Shown in pieces: positions 27,921-36,363 of a DNA stretch of 36,476 nt; the stretch's first letter is position 1, and the number at the start of each line of letters is the position of its first letter. The notes under the pieces are model-generated. The model was given only the letters and a program-made list of their open reading frames with translations, searched no databases and was not told the DNA's origin. Made by a program: the position numbers and the translations under genes. Source of the DNA: Chloroflexota bacterium (lineage in GTDB: Bacteria > Chloroflexota > Dehalococcoidia > Dehalococcoidales > JACPPQ01); NCBI GenBank assembly GCA_016190925.1, contig JACPPQ010000133.1, forward strand, positions 1-36,476. The letters are read 5' to 3'.

Positions 27921-30900
27921 TTACCGTTTTATTTCCAGGAGTTCTGACACAAGTTCATCTATTTTCTGGGCTATGCCATCCTCACGGAGTGTGGCGCGGA
28001 TTTTTTGCCTGGCCTTGACAAAGTGCATTCCCTCATCTAGCGGAACGGCGGCGGCAACCCGTTCTGCACGAGTGGATGCATTTGCCAGTGCTTTGTGTAG
28101 CTTATCAGAATGGTCAAACGGCGGAATTGGCAGGGAAAGCACAACTTTGTCAAAGTGGCGTGCTCCCCACTGTCCGCGCGCCTGAAGCCGTTCGGTCAGC
28201 TTACGAGCGGTTTCGCTGTTCAGGATGGACAGCAAGTAATGGCCTTCTCCTTTGCTACCCACTTTCATCCAGTAAAGTCCATGCTCGATAATAGCGGTCT
28301 CGTCGGAAAGCAGAGCAGCCGCTGGCAGTGTGCCCGATGCGCTGTAGACTACCCTTAGTGGTGCAACTGGGAACTGGGCTGAAAGCTGGCCGTAATAGTC
28401 CAACTGCTCTATAAGGGTTCTTCTGCCGCTGCTATATTGGGACCAGATACGCGCGGCTTCTGCTGACCATCTTGCTAGATGCACATAGCCTTGCAACAGG
28501 GCTTCGGTACTGCTCAGCAATTTGTTTTGCTCGTTATCCCAGGGGATTATCGATAGAATTGGTGACAGGACTCTGAATGGCGCGATAGACTCTCCTAAAT
28601 ATAGCGGACGCAAAAAACTGGCTTCAATGTTGTGTCTGAGTGAAGGTAAATTTTTCCAGGGTGGCTTTTCGAGATTCGAACGGCGGCTCACAACGAGGGG
28701 TGCTGCTGGGTTTTTACCTAACTTTCCAACTTCGATTTCTTGCACTGTGAAAAATATTCGTGGAATGATTATGGCACCTGACCTGAAACGGTCAGCGTAC
28801 CCTTCTGTAACTCTACTGGTGCGTTCAGTAGGCCAGGATTGGATATGCCATGAAAGATATTTGCTGGCTTCTGTTGCCGATGCGTCCCTTCGTGGAAGTT
28901 CACCTTGAGCTACGTGCACTCTCTCCGGTAACCGAGGACCTCCCCCATCTCCGGATACGGCAAACAACACGCAGGAGGGTACAGGAAAGAGAGGTTGCAC
29001 CTTATCTGAGAAAACCCAGGCATCTGTAAAGTGTACAGTGGCAAAAACCAACCTGGAACTGCCTTTTTGTGGAGAACCATATAATCCTGTCCTGAAACGG
29101 GCAAACTGACGGCGTGTCATCGCGGCATAGGGCATGATGAAAGCAATGGTGCCACCATCCCTAAGATAAAGCTCAACAGAACGCACGAAGAAATAGGCAG
29201 ATAAGTCCTGCTGTTGCGCTACCTGTCCATGCCAGATACCGAACGACTGGCACTCCATGCGGAAACGCGACTGCAAGTCAGCATCCATGAAGCGGTATGA
29301 CAGCCAGGGAGGATTGCCTATCACTACATCCGCCTTCTGGCTGTTCTGTGATAACCAGATGGGACGCACCAGGTTACGAGCAACAAAACCCCAGATATGG
29401 TCACGCTTATTCCGGTGCAATTCATGAAGAGTGTCATAGGTTTGCGCCAGGGTTTTAAGCGTTTCTTCGCACAAATGATAGTTCCGTTCCAGCCAGTCAG
29501 TTAAGCTATCAGAGGAGGCGCCCTGCTGGCTCAACTCAAGCATGCGTTCAATAACGGCATCGAACAGCACCGGGCCATGGGTAACCTCAAATGGAAACTC
29601 TAACAGCTTATTGGTTTCAGGCACCTCAATCAAAACATCCCGCTCGGCAAGGAAACCACGCGTATTCCATTGCAATGAATCGCCCATATAGACAGGAATG
29701 TTTAAATTTAATGGTCGTTGTTTCAAGCGGTCTTGCCCGACCGCCAGCAGGAAGGTAACACGGGCAATTTGCACCGATACCGGATGAACATCAACACCGA
29801 AAATTTGCCTGCATGCCCGCTCGATAGCGTCCGGTACAGGGATTCCAGATTCATCGGCAGTTTTTAACAATAGACGCACAGCGTGAAAAATAAAGGTGCC
29901 GGAACCGCAAGCCGGGTCCAGGACACGTTGCTCGAGGGGGTTATTGATAGCTTCAACACACATCCGCTCAGCTAACCAATCCGGAGTGTAATATTCTCCT
30001 AGAAAATGGCGCTGGTCCGGATCAATTAAAGACTCGTAAAGACCCTTGAGAACATCGGTCTGCACATCTTCAAGTCGAAAACGGCCAGCCTGTAAAGCAA
30101 TACGGCGAACAAGGTCGACTCCTTTGCCGGACTCAAGCATCCAATCAAAAAAATCCGATTCAACTACACCACCTATGCCAACTTCGGTAAAACGGCGGCC
30201 AGACAATAGTTCACCCGGCTCTGCGGCACTCACGCCAAGAACCCTGGCAGCCATTGTCTTGGCAATGACGGTAAGGTAAGTGTGCTGCAAGAACAAAGAA
30301 TCCTCATCAAGAGTAGCCCCATAAACACGGCGAATAAGTTGTGCCCAGAGGTCATGTTTTAACTGGATTTCAGGATACTTGCAGACTTCATTCCAGATTG
30401 CGCCAAGCTCGTGCCTGGCCACGTTCCAGGCGAGACTGGAGCGCCCTAGCTCACGACGGACTATTTCTGATGTAGGCTCTAAGTCGGCGTTAACAGCCAC
30501 TACTGAACTGAGCCACAATAAAAGTTCTCGAGGGTTGTCCGGGGGTATATTGAAAACCTCAAACTGGCAAAGTTTTCCACCGCGCAGTTCGTAAGGGATG
30601 AAAGTGGCCCAGTCTGTAACCACTCCGATAAAGTGAGTACCCGTTTCCTTTTCGCGCTGGTTGAGGTAATCAGGCAGTTTATTTTCGGCGTCTCGCTGCT
30701 CGCGACGAAGGTCGGACTTAAACTCAAACAAAGTTCTTCCCAGCAAGGCGTCTATGCGCCCGTGGACCTCCGGAACCTGACGCTCAAAATCAAGCTCTGT
30801 GCTCCTTGCACCCAGCCCATTTACAAGGAGTTCATAAACCAGAGAGCGTACTTTTTCGTGGTGGGGTCTGGAAGCTAGTTCTGACGCAATTTCTTTCAAT

Positions 30901-30986
30901 CTTTCCGGGGATATTGTCACTTTTGTTTTCCTGTCGGTCTGTTTGGAATATAATACCACAAAGACCTGCGCAAAAATATTCCCCAT
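27921..30986 (-). CDS. Type IIG-like restriction-modification enzyme (adenine N6-methyltransferase with nuclease-like N-terminus)
   Basis: The protein has about 1021 residues. From ATG 30986, the N-terminus holds a PD-(D/E)XK-like pattern: GRIDALLG with D79, then LFEFKSDL with E88 and K90. The methyltransferase core follows: YYTP (332-335), the SAM motif DPACGSG (357-363), GVDVHP and the catalytic NPPW (558-561), the order of gamma-class N6-adenine enzymes such as Eco57I. The last third should contain the target-recognition part. Cutting and modification in one chain is the Type IIG layout, so it may protect against phage DNA alone. GGAAGG supports ATG 30986. An ATG at 31025 would add 13 residues without a binding site; a GTG at 30920 is also possible. 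No partner restriction, specificity or BREX gene is adjacent. Confidence 0.88.
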   Translation of the reverse strand: MGNIFAQVFVVLYSKQTDRKTKVTISPERLKEIASELASRPHHEKVRSLVYELLVNGLGARSTELDFERQVPEVHGRIDALLGRTLFEFKSDLRREQRDAENKLPDYLNQREKETGTHFIGVVTDWATFIPYELRGGKLCQFEVFNIPPDNPRELLLWLSSVVAVNADLEPTSEIVRRELGRSSLAWNVARHELGAIWNEVCKYPEIQLKHDLWAQLIRRVYGATLDEDSLFLQHTYLTVIAKTMAARVLGVSAAEPGELLSGRRFTEVGIGGVVESDFFDWMLESGKGVDLVRRIALQAGRFRLEDVQTDVLKGLYESLIDPDQRHFLGEYYTPDWLAERMCVEAINNPLEQRVLDPACGSGTFIFHAVRLLLKTADESGIPVPDAIERACRQIFGVDVHPVSVQIARVTFLLAVGQDRLKQRPLNLNIPVYMGDSLQWNTRGFLAERDVLIEVPETNKLLEFPFEVTHGPVLFDAVIERMLELSQQGASSDSLTDWLERNYHLCEETLKTLAQTYDTLHELHRNKRDHIWGFVARNLVRPIWLSQNSQKADVVIGNPPWLSYRFMDADLQSRFRMECQSFGIWHGQVAQQQDLSAYFFVRSVELYLRDGGTIAFIMPYAAMTRRQFARFRTGLYGSPQKGSSRLVFATVHFTDAWVFSDKVQPLFPVPSCVLFAVSGDGGGPRLPERVHVAQGELPRRDASATEASKYLSWHIQSWPTERTSRVTEGYADRFRSGAIIIPRIFFTVQEIEVGKLGKNPAAPLVVSRRSNLEKPPWKNLPSLRHNIEASFLRPLYLGESIAPFRVLSPILSIIPWDNEQNKLLSSTEALLQGYVHLARWSAEAARIWSQYSSGRRTLIEQLDYYGQLSAQFPVAPLRVVYSASGTLPAAALLSDETAIIEHGLYWMKVGSKGEGHYLLSILNSETARKLTERLQARGQWGARHFDKVVLSLPIPPFDHSDKLHKALANASTRAERVAAAVPLDEGMHFVKARQKIRATLREDGIAQKIDELVSELLEIKR

Positions 30987-31166
30987 CTTTACCTTCCGCT
31001 GGCAAAACCAGGTAGCGAGAACCATGTTTCACGATAAAAGTTGCTGGCTAAAACAGCACTAATTGCTAATATATTCCGGCGCAATTCTTTTACGTATTTG
31101 TTTTCCGTTCTCACGAAAATAGAGGTTTAGTTCGACCTAGGGGGATTTGAAATCCCTCTCAATCTC

Positions 31167-31192
31167 CCCCGTATCAAGTACGGGGCAGGCTC
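31167..31192. repeat. Short palindromic repeat, partial copy
   Basis: CCCCGTA (31167-31173) and TACGGGG (31179-31185) form a small stem around TCAAG, followed by the GCAGGCTC tail shared with the 36426 copy. It looks like a deletion form of the 39-bp repeat at 31288-31326. Confidence 0.65.
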
Positions 31193-31287
31193 TTTGCGAA
31201 AGGGAGACGCTTGTATTTTCATACTTCGTGGTGCTGGCTGCAAGCCAGAATGAAAAATTCTCACGAAACTCAACAAGCCAAAATCTT

Positions 31288-31326
31288 CCCCGTATCAAGT
31301 ACCCTTCGGCTTCGCTCAGGGCAGGC
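31288..31326. repeat. 39-bp dispersed repeat, copy 1
   Basis: This segment, from CCCCGTATCAAGTAC to CTCAGGGCAGGC, is identical to 36426-36464. It is non-coding. The inner CCCTTCGGC/GCTCAGGG part can form a short hairpin. The same 3' half occurs inverted at 22839-22859. Confidence 0.85.
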
Positions 31327-31433
31327 CCAGGCAGGCTCCTGGTCACTCTTTATCTAGAGGGAGCTTCCACCTTTCCAAAAGAGGAAATTTGAGGGGGATT
31401 TTGAACGTTTTGCGGGAGGCTCATTCCCTTCTA

Positions 31434-31462
31434 TTGACGCTGTTATGTAAAACGAGGATAAT
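31434..31462 (+). promoter_or_regulatory. Putative sigma-70 promoter of the CorA-like gene
   Basis: TTGACG (31434-31439), a 17-base spacer and GATAAT (31457-31462) give 5/6 matches in both boxes with ideal spacing. Transcription would start near 31469, only about 13 bases before the ATG at 31482. The AGGGG site (31468-31472) would then sit at the very 5' end of the message. Confidence 0.65.
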
Positions 31463-31481
31463 ATCATAGGGGAATATTGAT

Positions 31482-32585
31482 ATGGCGGAGATTAAAATAA
31501 CCGATACGCCAGCCACGGAGAGAGCTGTCAGCGCCACCGAAATCGTGGAAAAACGCTGGTTCTGCGCTGCGGTGTCTCCTTCAGGCACCATCTTCAAAGG
31601 GGCCGCCGAATCGCCGGCCGCCTTCCTCGATACTCTGCGTAACGCTACGATTTCCTGGATTGACTACGTTTGCCAGGACTTCGATAAGGAAGCCCCCGGT
31701 GTTGCCGCACAGCTCGGCTTCAGCAGCCAGCTCACCGGTTCTTTTGCCGATTTGCATACGACCTATCAGGACTTCGATACCGAGCTGGGCATCAAACTCC
31801 CCAGCGTCCAGGTCAGGGGGCTTGAAGTCGAAGCATATCCGCTTCTGCTGCTCTTGAGCCAGAATTTCATCCTTACCATCCACCCCCGCAGCGTCGATAG
31901 AAGGTTCACCAAACTGCGGAGGTACTCCGAGACCGTTTTGAAGAAAATACCGGTTGAGGCAAGCGCAGGGGACAGACTGACGCTTCTCCTGATACGCCTG
32001 GTGGACGAGAATAACGACCGGAACTTCGAGCATCTGCGGGAAATAGATGAACGTGGCGATGAGCTCAATGAGACAATGACCGACCTCAACGTTCCCCGCG
32101 AGAAGCTGGCGACCGAGATTTACCGCATGAAGCATGCGCTTATCGTTTATCTGAACGCGCTCTGGGATACCGTGCATGTGCTTCATACCCTGCGATACGG
32201 GGATGCCGAGCTTATTAGCGACGACCCGCATCTGCTGAACAAGATTACCATCCTGGCTGATGACGTCAACCGGCAGATAGGGCTGGCAGAGCATATGTCG
32301 GAAGTCCTGGCTTCAGGGCTGGAGGTCTTGCAGAGCATCTATAACAATCAGCTCCAGAACCTCAATAACAGGCTGGCTTTGCTCATGACCTATTTGACCA
32401 TCATAGGCACAGCCGTGCTCGTCCCCAATACGCTGGCCACCATTCTGGGCAATGCGGTGTTCGACATCGGGCCGCACGATATCGGCTGGTATCTGGCATT
32501 GATGGTCGGTTCCACGGTGGCGGCCACGGCATCGGTCTACTGGTGGGTACGCAGGCGAGGCTGGCTGCCCAGGAAAATGGACTGA
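31482..32585 (+). CDS. CorA-superfamily membrane protein lacking the GMN motif
   Basis: CorA proteins are pentameric channels for Mg2+ or other divalent metals. This 367-residue protein has the CorA layout: a soluble N-terminal domain, a long helical region (about 140-295), and two C-terminal membrane helices (about 298-323 and 334-355) followed by a basic end. The first helix reads LTIIGTAVLVPNTLATILGN, clearly CorA-like. Where YGMN should close the pore loop it has LGNA (322-325), and no acidic MPEL-like loop follows. Transport of Mg2+ is therefore doubtful; it may carry another ion or be a sensor. It has its own promoter, and a 59-residue membrane peptide begins four bases after its stop. 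Confidence 0.8.
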   Translation: MAEIKITDTPATERAVSATEIVEKRWFCAAVSPSGTIFKGAAESPAAFLDTLRNATISWIDYVCQDFDKEAPGVAAQLGFSSQLTGSFADLHTTYQDFDTELGIKLPSVQVRGLEVEAYPLLLLLSQNFILTIHPRSVDRRFTKLRRYSETVLKKIPVEASAGDRLTLLLIRLVDENNDRNFEHLREIDERGDELNETMTDLNVPREKLATEIYRMKHALIVYLNALWDTVHVLHTLRYGDAELISDDPHLLNKITILADDVNRQIGLAEHMSEVLASGLEVLQSIYNNQLQNLNNRLALLMTYLTIIGTAVLVPNTLATILGNAVFDIGPHDIGWYLALMVGSTVAATASVYWWVRRRGWLPRKMD

Positions 32586-32589
32586 AGCA

Positions 32590-32769
32590 ATGGAAATGCG
32601 AGATTTGATTTTAGTGGCTGCCGGCGCTATTCTGTGCGCGGCGGTGTTCCCGCTGACCCTCTTCTGGGATAGAATCACCGAATGGGTATCCGGCGTGAGG
32701 GAACGCGTTACCGGCGAAACACCGCGTTATGGCTTAAGCAAGGCTCAGGACAGGCCAAAATTGAAATAG
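32590..32769 (+). CDS. Small membrane protein behind the CorA-like gene
   Basis: This 59-residue frame starts four bases after the CorA-like stop. Residues 5-26 (LILVAAGAILCAAVFPLTLFW) are one membrane segment, followed by an amphipathic charged stretch WVSGVRERVTG. The last ten residues (SKAQDRPKLK) are encoded by the CTCAGGACAGGCC repeat module, so the original C-terminus may have been replaced by a repeat insertion. AGGAAAA lies 14-15 bases upstream; translation may depend on coupling. I know no family for it. Tight spacing suggests a partner or regulator of the CorA-like protein, which is inference. Confidence 0.5.
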   Translation: MEMRDLILVAAGAILCAAVFPLTLFWDRITEWVSGVRERVTGETPRYGLSKAQDRPKLK

Positions 32770-32887
32770 TACCTACTTTCATAATTGACTGGTCTTTTGC
32801 GCGCCGTTCGTGGTGAGCCCTTCGACAAACTCAGGACAGGCCTGTCGAACCACCGGCGCGCCCTTCGACAAGCTCAGAGCCTGCCCC
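32740..32887. repeat. Cluster of three TTCGACAAGCTCAGGACAGGC-type repeats
   Basis: Copies lie at 32740-32757 (CAAGGCTCAGGACAGGCC), 32820-32841 and 32864-32887. The middle copy is flanked by TTCGACA and TGTCGAA and so folds back on itself. The first copy runs into the end of the small membrane protein gene. The stretch between that gene and the kinase promoter holds nothing else. Confidence 0.75.
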
Positions 32888-32905
32888 CTACTTCACATCC
32901 CAGAC

Positions 32906-32934
32906 TTGAAAAATCTCACACTTGATGTTAGACT
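32906..32934 (+). promoter_or_regulatory. Putative promoter of the sensor kinase/response regulator operon
   Basis: TTGAAA (32906-32911), 17 bases and TAGACT (32929-32934). The block TGTTAGACT is the same as in the rpsL promoter at 326-334. Transcription would start near 32941. Confidence 0.5.
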
Positions 32935-32955
32935 CAATCTGGTACGACATAGCGG

Positions 32956-35508
32956 GTGGAAGGGCAGATGGGGAAACTTAAGGGGATTTTTTCGGGTCAT
33001 AGTGTTGATTTTAATCCGCATGCTCCCGATATTGGTGGTTTTACTGCTTTGGGTACCAGAGAAAAGAACCCTCCTTCACTAAAGCTACGGAGGGCAAGCA
33101 GGTCTGGGGTGAAAAACAGTCGCAGAATTACGGAGTCATTCAGCCTGACCCTGCAAAGAAGGATTGGGCTGCTGGTCCTTGCCGGGCTGGTGGTGGGGCT
33201 GGGACTGTTCAGCCTGCTGGGAATACAATCGCTGAATGAGAGCACGCAGAAAGTCCTCGAGGAGCGCCTGGTACTGGCGCGCCACATGGCAACTGAACTG
33301 GATGAAACCCTGACAGACATTTTAGGGCACCTGCAAGACGTCAATTGGAACAACGGGGCTTCCATCGAGGACAACTTTGCCCTCTCCGCAGAACCCCTGG
33401 TCAACACATACACCAGAGCTAGAATTTTTGTCAGAAGCATAATTCTTGTCGATGCATCGGGGAGAGTCATCCGGGTTGAGCCGAAAAATTCGGCGATTTT
33501 GGGAACAAATCTCTCTATATACAGCAAAATCCGCGAAGCCATCGAGACGGGTATTCCTACCATCTCCGACCTGGTCTCCGAACCTCTGATAGAGACGCCG
33601 GTGGTGTTCGCCACTGCTCCCATCAAGGACTGGGACGGGAAAATCGCCGGGGCTGTTATCAGCTCAATCGATATCGCCCAATCAACCAACAATTCTTTCA
33701 GCCCGACTATTACGATAGAAAAGACGGGATATGTCGAGATTGTCGATGGCAGCGGCATCGTCCTTTCCAGGACCAGCCCCGGATTACCGCCGAGGGGGTT
33801 TGAAAGAAGCGACCATCCCGGCCGCTTTGCCGACCTGATAAGTAAACAGGAAGCCACCGTGGGGACATGCCACCGATGTCATGAAGTTAATGAGGGCATA
33901 GAGAGACGCCAGGACGTTCTCGCCTTTGCTCCCCTTTCGACCGCTTCCTGGGGTGTCGCCATTCGTCAATCGGAGGAGGAGGCCCTGGCAGGAACGCGCC
34001 AGTTGGAGAGGAGGTTGATTCTCCTGGGCGCTATAGTCCTTGTAACCAGTCTGATAATGGCGTGGTCTATGATGCAGAGCGTTGTGCGGCCGCTAAAAAT
34101 GCTCACCGCAGCCGCCAAGAAAGTGGCCGCGGGGGATTTCAAAACTGCCATTCCGGTCAAGCGCAAGGATGAAATCGGCCAGCTGAGCGCCGCTTTCCAT
34201 GCGATGACCACCGAATTAGACAAGAACAGGGAGGAATTGGTCTCCCGCAACGAGGAGCTATCAGCCCTCAACTCCATAGCCACCACGGTCAGCCAGTCTC
34301 TTAACCTCAAGGAGGTGGTCGAGCATGCCCTGCGGAAGGTTCTCGAAGTAACCAGGACCACCGCCGGCTGCGTCTTTCTGAGGGACTCCACTGGCAACTC
34401 GCTTGAGATGGTTAGCAGTGTCGGCCCGTCGGATATCTTCAAATGCCGGCAATCCGGCATGGCAATAGCAAACTGCGCCTGCCACACAGTGGTGCGCCAC
34501 GGGCAAACGCTGATGGTAAACCACGTTTCCCAATGCCCCGCGCTTAATGAGGACGCGGTTATCGAGGAGGACATCGGCTGTTTTGTCAGCATACCTCTCA
34601 AAACCAAGAACCGGAATCTGGGCATTATGAATATCGCCTGCTCCGGAGAGCGCGCCTTCACCGAGGACGATTTCAAGATTCTGGAGTCAATAGGCTACCA
34701 TGTAGGCCTGGCGATTGAAAACTCCGTCCTCTTTGAAGATGCCAAGCTGAAAGAAAAGCTGAGGGGAGAAGTGCTGAACAGTGTAATCAATGCCCAGGAA
34801 GAGGAACGCAAGAGGATTGCCAGAGAGCTGCACGACGAGTACGGGCAGACCCTCGCCGGGCTGAGAATGAATATAGACTCAATCGAAAATATGGTGCCGC
34901 CCCAGCAGACTGACGTTAATGAAAAACTGGAAAATGCTAAATCCCTCATTGCTCGCGCGCTGGAAGAAATGCGCAGATTGACCGCCGACCTGCGTCCCTC
35001 AGTCCTCGATGACCTGGGACTGGTAGCCGCAATCCGCGCATACGCCCACAATCGCCTGGACCCTCTGGGGATACAGGTGAAATTCGAGAACTATGGTCTG
35101 AACCGCAGGCGTCTGGCTCCCGCGGTCGAAACCGCCCTGTTCAGAATAGTCCAGGAGGCCATTCATAATACCACCAAGTATGCTGAGGCACATTGTGTTA
35201 GAATACATCTGGAGGTCAGGGATGATAAAATTATCGCTCTTGTCGAAGATGACGGCAAGGGCTTTGACGTGGCAACTGCTCTAAAGTCCGGCAGCAAGAC
35301 AAGGCCGCTGGGTCTGCTCGGCATTCAGGAGAGGGCCACACTCCTGGGCGGCACGGTCAACATCGAATCTGCCATCGGGCGGGGGACCAGAATCACCGTA
35401 GAGATTCCTATCACCGAGTCCATCGAGGATGCCGGGCTGGTGCTGACCAGCCAGAACATCGCGGGCGGGCAAATAGGGCGAGACAATACGCGAAAGAAGG
35501 TGAGCTAA
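32956..35508 (+). CDS. Membrane sensor histidine kinase with CxxCH heme motif, HAMP and cysteine-rich GAF (NarX/NreB-like)
   Basis: This 850-residue kinase has, in order: membrane helix 1 (about 69-90); a Cache-like sensor region (about 95-345); helix 2 (about 354-374); HAMP (about 375-430); GAF (about 450-590); HisKA_3 with ARELHDE (H626); and an ATPase domain with N738, DDGKGFD and GLLGIQERA. The sensor region ends with CHRCH (C305-H309), a c-type heme attachment motif facing outward. The GAF has seven cysteines, including C497, C507, C509 and C527, which could hold an Fe-S centre. The start is uncertain: GTG 32956 or ATG 32968 with GGAAGGG. A GTG at 33109 would leave out about 50 unconserved residues encoded partly by a repeat hairpin (33069-33094). 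The response regulator follows with no gap. Confidence 0.92.
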   Translation: MEGQMGKLKGIFSGHSVDFNPHAPDIGGFTALGTREKNPPSLKLRRASRSGVKNSRRITESFSLTLQRRIGLLVLAGLVVGLGLFSLLGIQSLNESTQKVLEERLVLARHMATELDETLTDILGHLQDVNWNNGASIEDNFALSAEPLVNTYTRARIFVRSIILVDASGRVIRVEPKNSAILGTNLSIYSKIREAIETGIPTISDLVSEPLIETPVVFATAPIKDWDGKIAGAVISSIDIAQSTNNSFSPTITIEKTGYVEIVDGSGIVLSRTSPGLPPRGFERSDHPGRFADLISKQEATVGTCHRCHEVNEGIERRQDVLAFAPLSTASWGVAIRQSEEEALAGTRQLERRLILLGAIVLVTSLIMAWSMMQSVVRPLKMLTAAAKKVAAGDFKTAIPVKRKDEIGQLSAAFHAMTTELDKNREELVSRNEELSALNSIATTVSQSLNLKEVVEHALRKVLEVTRTTAGCVFLRDSTGNSLEMVSSVGPSDIFKCRQSGMAIANCACHTVVRHGQTLMVNHVSQCPALNEDAVIEEDIGCFVSIPLKTKNRNLGIMNIACSGERAFTEDDFKILESIGYHVGLAIENSVLFEDAKLKEKLRGEVLNSVINAQEEERKRIARELHDEYGQTLAGLRMNIDSIENMVPPQQTDVNEKLENAKSLIARALEEMRRLTADLRPSVLDDLGLVAAIRAYAHNRLDPLGIQVKFENYGLNRRRLAPAVETALFRIVQEAIHNTTKYAEAHCVRIHLEVRDDKIIALVEDDGKGFDVATALKSGSKTRPLGLLGIQERATLLGGTVNIESAIGRGTRITVEIPITESIEDAGLVLTSQNIAGGQIGRDNTRKKVS
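33069..33103. repeat. Hairpin repeat overlapping the kinase N-terminal codons
   Basis: CCCTCC (33069-33074) and GGAGGG (33089-33094) flank TTCACTAAAG, followed by CAAGCAGG. The same layout occurs at 28-61 with CCCTTC/GAAGGG arms. Here it is read in frame as part of the predicted kinase N-terminus, ahead of the first membrane helix. Confidence 0.7.
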
Positions 35509-36168
35509 ATGGAAAAAATGCGCGTCCTGATAGCCGACGACCATGTGATAGTCAGGGAGGGTCTGCGTTCTCTTCTTCAGGCCCAGCCTGACATCGAGGT
35601 AGTGGGGGAAGCTGCGGACGGCGAGGAGGCGGTGAGGAAAACAGAGGAGCTTCAACCTGACGTGGTACTAATGGATATCACCATGCCGGGAATGAGCGGG
35701 CTTGAAGCTACCCGGCAGATTAGAAAAGACAACCCGAATGTCAAAATACTGGTCCTCACCATGCATGAGAGCGACGAATATTTCTTCAAGATGCTGGATG
35801 CCGGGGTTTCCGGCTACTTCGTCAAGGGAGGCTCTTCCAACGAGCTGCTGGCAGCTTTGAAGACCATCTCCCAGGGAGATGTGTACTTATATCCCACCAT
35901 GGCCAAAAAGCTCCTCAGCGACTACCTGCAGCGGGTCAGGGCGGGGGCCGATAAGGAAACCTACGATGGCCTCACCGGCCGGGAAAGGCAGATTCTCAAG
36001 CTCATTGCCGAGGGACGCACCACCCAGGACATTGCCGATTCTCTGGTCCTCAGCGGGGCCACAGTTCAAACTCACCGCGCCCACATCATGTCGAAGCTGG
36101 GTCTGCGAAGCCGCACCGAACTGATAAAGTATGCCATCAAACACGGGTACGTGACGCTGGAGACGTAG
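35509..36168 (+). CDS. NarL/FixJ-type response regulator
   Basis: The 219-residue protein is the partner of the adjacent HisKA_3 kinase, whose stop codon touches its ATG. The receiver domain has the acidic pair D10-D11, the phosphoacceptor D56 in VVLMDITMP, T84 and K106. The LuxR-type helix-turn-helix is at about residues 153-215 (LTGRERQILKLIAEGRTTQDIA). It should bind DNA as a dimer when phosphorylated. Its targets are unknown. No palindromic operator is obvious in front of neighbouring genes. Confidence 0.95.
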   Translation: MEKMRVLIADDHVIVREGLRSLLQAQPDIEVVGEAADGEEAVRKTEELQPDVVLMDITMPGMSGLEATRQIRKDNPNVKILVLTMHESDEYFFKMLDAGVSGYFVKGGSSNELLAALKTISQGDVYLYPTMAKKLLSDYLQRVRAGADKETYDGLTGRERQILKLIAEGRTTQDIADSLVLSGATVQTHRAHIMSKLGLRSRTELIKYAIKHGYVTLET

Positions 36169-36219
36169 CTTCCAGCTATCAGCGATTAGCTTTCAGTCCC
36201 CCTGGATACCGACTGAGGC

Positions 36220-36363
36220 TGTCCGAAAACAGCGAATTGTCATTCTGGGCCCTTCGTATTCTCAGGATAAACTCCGCGAAGAATCCGTGTTTTACGTATG
36301 GATAAACGGATTCTTCAGTCGTCCTTCGGCTGAAGGACTCCTTCAGAATGACATTTTCGGACA
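36220..36363. repeat. MITE-like palindromic element, full copy
   Basis: The element is 144 bp. Its outer arms TGTCCGAAAA (36220-36229) and TTTTCGGACA (36354-36363) are exact inverted repeats. Next come TGTCATTCTG (36238-36247) and CAGAATGACA (36344-36353), then GAAGAATCCGT (36278-36288) and ACGGATTCTTC (36306-36316). It has no coding capacity. A degenerate copy is at 24407-24496. Nested arms and two dispersed copies suggest a mobile, non-autonomous element, but no target-site duplication is clear and no transposase is present here. Confidence 0.8.

Larger units (their letters stand above)
31026..31433. other. Intergenic region rich in short repeats
   Basis: No credible gene. It holds two copies of the CCCCGTATCAAGTAC module (31167 and 31288), G- and C-rich inverted segments (31139-31170), and fragments resembling the intergenic repeats at both window edges. 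Short open frames here are made of repeat sequence. Confidence 0.6.

Noticed and set aside
31137-31392. Short open frames on both strands before the CorA-like gene
   Set aside because: Their sequence is made of the dispersed repeat modules, and the two strands mirror each other.
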